Shown here piece by piece: positions 59,774 to 64,000 of a stretch of DNA of 64,000 bases; position 1 is the first letter of the stretch, and each line of letters starts with the position of its first letter. The notes below the pieces were generated by a model. That model was not told the DNA's origin and ran no database searches. It worked only from the letters and a program-made list of their open reading frames with translations. The position numbers and the translations under genes are program-made. Where the stretch lies: contig JACKNV010000001.1 in assembly GCA_024234735.1 (NCBI GenBank), forward strand, positions 1 through 64,000. The letters are read 5' to 3'. Source of the stretch: Pseudomonadales bacterium (lineage in GTDB: Bacteria; Pseudomonadota; Gammaproteobacteria; Pseudomonadales; Halieaceae).

Positions 59774-60799
59774 TCAGGACTCCAGGAATTTCTCGGCCAG
59801 CAAGGTGGTGAGCCTGAGGGACCAACTGGTCCTGGGGGTGACCGAAAAGCTCGCGTTGCAGCGGCGCCACTCCTCGATGAGCTCCGCCAGCAGGGCCTCG
59901 TTGGCGGCCAGGGTTTCCACGTGCACCCAGCGATTCCAGGCCCCGGCGGCGCTCCAGCCCGCCTGGTTTACCTTGCAGTCAGGCAGGCGGTAGTGGAATG
60001 CGGGCCGGCCCTTGACCAGTTTGCGCTCGTCCTCCTCCACGCCGCGCATCACCCGCTCCCGGTCCAGTTCGCAGAGGATGGGGAGCATGTCCAGGGCGCG
60101 ATTGCGGGTCGGGTTGTGGCGCAGGTAATCGTCGATCAGCTTGTCGGCGCCGGCCCGGTAATCGTTGTCGAGCATCAGTTCGGCATAGGCCTGGGGAAAG
60201 GGGTCGATGTATTTGGTGAGAAAGCGGCGGGTGAGGTCTATCCCGGACGAATCGATGATCCAGGTGTACAGCAGCAGGAAGGCCTGGATGTAACGGATCA
60301 GGGTCAGCGGCGAGTGGTCCGGGATGGACGGGTTGATATGCAGGCCGAAGGCGTAGATAAGGGAGTGCTGCGTGCCTTCGGCGCCCAACCCGGTAAGCGG
60401 CTTGATGAGGGCGTCCAGTTTGTCCAGCTGGTCGAAGGGTATCGGCTCGGTCACCACCTCGCAGGGAATCAGGATGCGGCTGGCGTTGTCGATATTGGTC
60501 TCGATGTCATGGGCGAAGCTGCCGGGGGAGAATTCCACGCCCAGGGACTCGAGCCAGCGGCGATAGCGCACGGACTTCAACAGGTCGGCGTCACGCTCGA
60601 TCTTGAGCCGGCCCATGCTGGACTCCAGCAGCACCGCCTCGAAGGGGCTGAGGATTTCCAGCTTGCCGCCAAGGGCCTGGTGCAGCGCCCTGGCGGTATG
60701 GGTGATGGGCAGGTTGCCGAACTCGAACTCGAACCCGGCCTTGCGTGGCTCGCCGGTTTCGCCAGTGAGGCGAGGCGGCAGCCGGTATTGCTTGGTCAT
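59774..60799 (-). CDS. amidoligase-family enzyme
   Basis: A 341-residue protein of the putative amidoligase family (COOH-NH2 ligase fold, related to glutamine synthetase). The N-terminal AGFEFEFGNL supplies the expected acidic metal ligands; SLIYAFGLHINPSIPDHS is the second conserved block with His-Asn; the C-terminal half is helical. It should join a carboxylate and an amine using ATP. The start at 60799 is 30 bases after the histidine kinase stop and its stop is seven bases before the C26 gene, so it sits inside the two-component operon. The substrates are unknown. Confidence 0.83.
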   Translation of the reverse strand: MTKQYRLPPRLTGETGEPRKAGFEFEFGNLPITHTARALHQALGGKLEILSPFEAVLLESSMGRLKIERDADLLKSVRYRRWLESLGVEFSPGSFAHDIETNIDNASRILIPCEVVTEPIPFDQLDKLDALIKPLTGLGAEGTQHSLIYAFGLHINPSIPDHSPLTLIRYIQAFLLLYTWIIDSSGIDLTRRFLTKYIDPFPQAYAELMLDNDYRAGADKLIDDYLRHNPTRNRALDMLPILCELDRERVMRGVEEDERKLVKGRPAFHYRLPDCKVNQAGWSAAGAWNRWVHVETLAANEALLAELIEEWRRCNASFSVTPRTSWSLRLTTLLAEKFLES

Positions 60800-60829
60800 G
60801 GCAGTGCTCCCGTGAGAGCACTAGTCTAC

Positions 60830-62191
60830 TCAATCCGGTGAACAAATGCCTGGCAGGGTGACCGTCACGCACAGCCCCGCGCCGCTGTTGCGGGCGCGGA
60901 TATGGCCGCCGTGCTGGCCTACCGCGCGCCGGGCGATGGCCAGGCCCAGACCGTAGCCGCCGGTGTCGCGCGAGCGCGCGGTATCGGTGCGGTAGAAGGC
61001 GTCGAAGATCCGCTCCAGCTCCTGCTCGGGCACGCCGCCGCCGCTGTCCTCCACCTGCAGGCGGTACTCGCCATCCGCCGCCTCCAGGCTGACCTGCACC
61101 TCGGTATCCGCCGGTGTGTGGTGCAGGGCATTGCGCAGTATGTTTTCCAGGCCCTGGCGCAGCAGGTCGCCGCTGCCGGCCACCAGGGCCCGCTCCGGGG
61201 CATGCCGCAAAACCACCCGCTTGCCCTGGGCCGCACCCTCGTAGCCGGCATCCGCAACCAGTTGCTCCAGCAGCTCCACCAGGTCGAGTTCGCCGTCCAG
61301 CGGGCCGCCGCCGGACTGGCTGGCGAGCAGTTGGCCTATCAGCTCCTCCAGGCGCTCGGTCTCCCGTTCGATGCGTTGCAGGTGCCTGGGCACATCGGCG
61401 GGGTGTTCCTGGGCCAGCGCCAGGGCGACCCGCAAACGGGCCAGCGGCGAGCGCAGTTCGTGGGAGACGTCGGCCAGCAGGCGTTTCTGCGCCTCGATGC
61501 GTTCCTGCAACTGGCGCGCCATGGAGTTGAAGTCCCGGGCCAGCTCGTCGGTTTCGTCGCCACCGGTTTCGCGCACCTGCAGGCGCGCCTCGAGATCGCC
61601 CTGGGCCAGGCGGCGGGAGGCCCCCTGCAGTGCTTTCAGGCGCCCGGTGAGCAGGCGGGACAGGCCGTAGCAGAGCAGGCCGCTGATCAGCATGGCGAGG
61701 CCGATGCGCAGCCACAGGTTGCTGCCCAGCAGCCACAGCAGACGGTGGGGCGAGGGGCGGAAAACGAACACCGCGTACAGCGCGCCCCGGTCGGGGCGAT
61801 ACACCTCGAACGCCAGCAGCTGGGCGCCGTCCGCCCTGAGGTGGGCCTGGCGCCGCGGGCCGCGCAATGCCTGGGTCACCTGCTTCACCGCAGGTGGTAC
61901 ATTGCGTTGCAACAGGTCAGCACCGTCGGGGGTGAGCAGGTAGATATCCAGCTCGTGCTCGGCCTGGGCCCGCTGGATCAGCGCCGGCAGCGCGCCGGTC
62001 TCCTCGTTCTGCAGCTCGTAGATCGTGCGCAGGATGAAGCCGCGCGGCGGCCCCGGGGGGCGATGCTCGGGTGGCTCTCCCGGGTGCGCCTCGAAATACT
62101 GGTCGGCCAGCATCCAGCTGGCAAGTACCGCCCCGGTCACCAGCCAGAAGCCGAGAAAGATGCGGGTGAACAGCTTGCCGCCGATAATCAC
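60830..62191 (-). CDS. sensor histidine kinase (CpxA/RstB-like)
   Basis: A 453-residue membrane kinase: first membrane helix about 10-28, a periplasmic domain of about 120 residues, second helix about 158-178, HAMP (180-232), phosphoacceptor His244 in ADVSHELRSPLARL, and the ATPase with NILRNALHHTP, DSGGGVPEQ and GGYGLGLAIARR. It senses an envelope or external signal. Its start overlaps the response regulator stop by four bases. The periplasmic domain is poorly conserved, so the signal is unknown. Confidence 0.88.
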   Translation of the reverse strand: MIIGGKLFTRIFLGFWLVTGAVLASWMLADQYFEAHPGEPPEHRPPGPPRGFILRTIYELQNEETGALPALIQRAQAEHELDIYLLTPDGADLLQRNVPPAVKQVTQALRGPRRQAHLRADGAQLLAFEVYRPDRGALYAVFVFRPSPHRLLWLLGSNLWLRIGLAMLISGLLCYGLSRLLTGRLKALQGASRRLAQGDLEARLQVRETGGDETDELARDFNSMARQLQERIEAQKRLLADVSHELRSPLARLRVALALAQEHPADVPRHLQRIERETERLEELIGQLLASQSGGGPLDGELDLVELLEQLVADAGYEGAAQGKRVVLRHAPERALVAGSGDLLRQGLENILRNALHHTPADTEVQVSLEAADGEYRLQVEDSGGGVPEQELERIFDAFYRTDTARSRDTGGYGLGLAIARRAVGQHGGHIRARNSGAGLCVTVTLPGICSPD

Positions 62192-62892
62192 CGGCTGTCT
62201 TCCCCGGAGGCGATCAGAAACTGGTAGCCGGCGCCGCGCACACTGGCGATGAGGTCGTCGCCGCCGGCGGCCGCCAGCTTCTTGCGCAGTTTGCTGATAT
62301 GCACGTCGACGCTGCGGTCGAAAGCCGCCAGGGGGCGCCCCAGGGCCTGTCTGCTCAGCGTCTCCTTGTCGACCACCTTGCCCGCCTCGGCCAGCAGCAC
62401 CTGCAACATGCCGAACTCCGCCCCGGTGAGTTGCAGCGCGTGGCCGTCGTGGGAGGCACTGCGCGCCGCCGCGTCCAGCCGGGTCGCGCCCACCTCCAGC
62501 TCCGCGCTACCGGCGTCCTCGCCTGGGCCCCGGGAGCGGCGCAGCACGGCGCGCAGCCTGGCGGCGAGCTCGCGCGGGTTACAGGGTTTGGGCAGGTAGT
62601 CGTCGGCTCCCAGTTCCAGCCCGACGATGCGGTCGGTATCCTCGCCGCGGGCGGTCAGCATGACAACGGGGGTGGTGCAGAACCGCCGCAACTGGCGCAG
62701 CACCTCCAGTCCCTGCATGCCGGGCAGCATGATGTCCAGCACGATGGCGTCGTAGTGCCGGCTGCGACAGTGCGCCAGAGCCGCGGCGCCATCGTGGAGG
62801 GCGCTGGCCGTGAAACCTTCCAGCTGCAGAAACTCGACGAGCAGGGCGCACAGCTCGCGGTCGTCGTCAATGATCAGTACGGTAGGGCGCAT
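62188..62892 (-). CDS. OmpR/CpxR-like response regulator
   Basis: A 234-residue OmpR-type regulator. Phosphoacceptor Asp53 is in VLDIMLPGM, with Asp9-11, Thr80 and Lys102 completing the receiver site. The DNA-binding winged helix includes LTGAEFGMLQVLLAEAGKV and DRSVDVHISKLRKKL. The ATG at 62892 is backed by AGGAGAGG; an in-frame start at 62946 is unsupported. It is first of a run of five tightly spaced genes and divergent from a Spy/CpxP-like gene, the classical Cpx-like layout. Confidence 0.9.
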   Translation of the reverse strand: MRPTVLIIDDDRELCALLVEFLQLEGFTASALHDGAAALAHCRSRHYDAIVLDIMLPGMQGLEVLRQLRRFCTTPVVMLTARGEDTDRIVGLELGADDYLPKPCNPRELAARLRAVLRRSRGPGEDAGSAELEVGATRLDAAARSASHDGHALQLTGAEFGMLQVLLAEAGKVVDKETLSRQALGRPLAAFDRSVDVHISKLRKKLAAAGGDDLIASVRGAGYQFLIASGEDSR

Positions 62893-63006
62893 CGCCTCTC
62901 CTGGGCCCGGGGTGGCTCCCGGGGCCAGCTCAGTTAGTATGGACACTCGCTAGTGTGAATAAGGGCAGCGTGCTTGTCACCCGGCCCTTAACGCAGCGAG
63001 TACCTT

Positions 63007-63023
63007 TTTAACATTTCTTTACC
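63007..63023. promoter_or_regulatory. CpxR-like direct-repeat operator
   Basis: TTTAAC (63007-63012) and TTTACC (63018-63023) repeat with an 11-base period; read on the minus strand this is GTAAA-N6-TTAAA, one base from the CpxR consensus GTAAA-N(4-8)-GTAAA. It lies about 45-60 bases upstream of the start expected from TACACT (63056-63061), the -10 candidate for the Spy-like gene. Confidence 0.6.
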
Positions 63024-63120
63024 CGCGCCGCGGACTGCTTTACGCGGCCCCAACGTACACTGGCCGGCATGGATCGGGAAATTTTCCCGGCCTGCAAAAT
63101 GAAGCAACTGGAGAACGACT

Positions 63121-63603
63121 ATGTTTATCAATCGGAAAAACTGGCTGGTGGGCGCGGCTGCCGCTGCCGCGATCACAGCCTCGGCTGCCACCTGGTCGAT
63201 GGGCCCGGGAGGCTCCATGGGCCCCCCCGGAGGCGATCACGATCCCGGCCGTATGCTGGCGCACATGGCCGACCAGCTGGATCTGAGTAGCGAACAGAAA
63301 GCCACTGTTGAGAGCCTGCTGTCCGCGTCCCGGCAGGGCAACGAGGCGAACCGCCAGCGGCTGCAGGAACTGCGCGAAGAATTGATGGCCATGCACGGCA
63401 ATTTCGATGCCGACAGGGCGCAGCAGATCGCCAACGAGATTGGCGAGATTACCGCCAGCATGGTGTTCGCGGCCAGCAAAACCTGGTCCGAGGTATACAA
63501 GGTACTGGACGAGGAACAGCGCCAGGAGTTGGATGAGCTGATGGCCAAACGCCAGGCGCAGCGCGGCAAGTGGCGCAAGGGCGGCGGTGAGCCGGACGCC
63601 TAG
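63121..63603 (+). CDS. Spy/CpxP-like periplasmic protein
   Basis: A 160-residue exported protein with signal sequence (LVGAAAAAAITASAATWS) and a helical mature part of the LTxxQ (Spy/CpxP) fold: LDLSSEQKATVESLL and LDEEQRQELDELMAKR are the two degenerate LTxxQ-type repeats. Members act as periplasmic chaperones or adaptor inhibitors of the sensor kinase. It is divergent from the CpxR-like gene with a CpxR-type box between them. A short in-frame ATG further upstream is not used. Confidence 0.85.
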   Translation: MFINRKNWLVGAAAAAAITASAATWSMGPGGSMGPPGGDHDPGRMLAHMADQLDLSSEQKATVESLLSASRQGNEANRQRLQELREELMAMHGNFDADRAQQIANEIGEITASMVFAASKTWSEVYKVLDEEQRQELDELMAKRQAQRGKWRKGGGEPDA

Positions 63604-63617
63604 CGGGCGGCCGCCGG

Positions 63618-63651
63618 CCGGCGGGGCAGCGGGTTCCGCTGTGCCCGCCGG
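63618..63651. terminator. strong hairpin between convergent genes
   Basis: CCGGCGGG and CCCGCCGG pair on the outside, CAGCGG and CCGCTG on the inside, around GTT, with a one-by-two internal loop. The stem has 14 pairs. It fills the gap between the Spy-like stop and the M16 stop. Confidence 0.6.
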
Positions 63652-64000
63652 TCAGTCCAGTTCCTCCAGGCTCAGGCCCAGTTCCTCGCGCAGCGCCGTG
63701 GTGTGCTGCAACTGGCTGCTGTTGGAGATGACCGCGGTACTGGCCAATTCCGGGCGCAGATAGGTGGCGGTCACCCGCCGCAGGTCGTCCAGGCTGACAC
63801 CCAGTACCTGTTCCCGGAACTGTTCGCGCTGGGCGTGGCTGCGCCCGAACAGGCGGTTGTGGAAGTGTTGCTTGGCCTCCCCCGCGGGGGAGCTGGGCTT
63901 GTCCAGGCTGCCGATCACGCCGAGGATGGCCTCCTCCAGGGCGCGGTACTCGTGCCGGCTGTCGAGCATCCAGGTGATGGCGCCGTCGAAGTCCTGCAGG
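63652..64000 (-). CDS. M16C (PreP-like) zinc peptidase, C-terminal end (cut by window edge)
   Basis: The window holds the last 115 residues; the rest lies beyond base 64000. The stretch GVIGSLDKPSSPAGEAKQHF with NRLFGRSHAQREQFRE and the closing YLRPELASTAVISN are characteristic of the C-terminal part of presequence-protease-like M16C peptidases, large (about 970-residue) zinc enzymes that clear peptides. The catalytic HxxEH would be in the missing N-terminal part. Confidence 0.8.
   Translation of the reverse strand, partial: LQDFDGAITWMLDSRHEYRALEEAILGVIGSLDKPSSPAGEAKQHFHNRLFGRSHAQREQFREQVLGVSLDDLRRVTATYLRPELASTAVISNSSQLQHTTALREELGLSLEELD

Overview
The window is 64 kb of GC-rich, densely coding bacterial chromosome. 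RecA, RecX, the fdsGBA-type formate dehydrogenase, PreP-like M16 peptidase, TauD, MarC, HlyIII and FadA/FadJ-type proteins together point to a gammaproteobacterium, plausibly a marine, Halieaceae-like (OM60/NOR5) aerobe. That placement is inference from protein flavour, not a search result. I see no insertion sequences, prophage genes, CRISPR arrays or rRNA. One tRNA gene (Thr, CGT) is present. No gene-free stretch exceeds 300 bases; the longest are 57682-57944 and 42869-43119.

Layout. 1-4204: catabolic enzymes (threonine dehydrogenase fragment, alpha/beta hydrolase, short asparaginase-like protein, TauD-like dioxygenase, Na+/amino-acid symporter). 4376-13106: a continuous plus-strand module that can take formaldehyde to CO2 with NADH output: class III alcohol dehydrogenase, S-formylglutathione hydrolase, then the soluble NAD-linked formate dehydrogenase fdsGBA with its maturation factor fdhD and fdsD, ending in a SIMPL-domain exported protein. 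13188-19351: SSADH-like dehydrogenase, O-acetylhomoserine sulfhydrylase, hydrolase, then a translationally coupled carboxylate-amine ligase (GCS2-like) and M14/AstE-like deacylase pair. 19371-24217: APH/P-loop kinase fusion, recA behind a LexA box, recX and a beta-CASP nuclease. 24233-27972: an SDR, DsbA/HCCA-isomerase, PilZ and membrane-protein operon with a strong promoter, divergent from an aldehyde dehydrogenase.

27991-36198: envelope and accessory genes (outer-membrane barrel, Na/Pi cotransporter, MarC with a heme N-demethylase-like protein, enoyl-CoA hydratase, an unknown 375-aa protein, a tail-less encapsulated-ferritin homologue, and a DUF3336/patatin lipase). 36368-40971: a beta-oxidation operon (thiolase, FadJ-like fusion, acyl-CoA dehydrogenase). 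41007-50017: poorly characterised envelope proteins around the tRNA-Thr gene, including an 850-aa lipoprotein. 50104-57681: oxidoreductases, a ChaC-type cyclotransferase, a PGAP1-like hydrolase and a ribbon-helix-helix/zinc-ribbon regulator with a clear operator.

57945-64000: exported MsrA, then a tight minus-strand run read as response regulator, histidine kinase, amidoligase, C26 glutaminase-like enzyme and YqaA, divergent from a Spy/CpxP-like periplasmic protein, and a partial M16 peptidase at the edge. The co-directional coupling of a Cpx-like two-component system to an amidoligase/C26 pair is the most promising candidate for an undescribed system: an envelope-stress-controlled amide-bond (possibly gamma-glutamyl) modification pathway.
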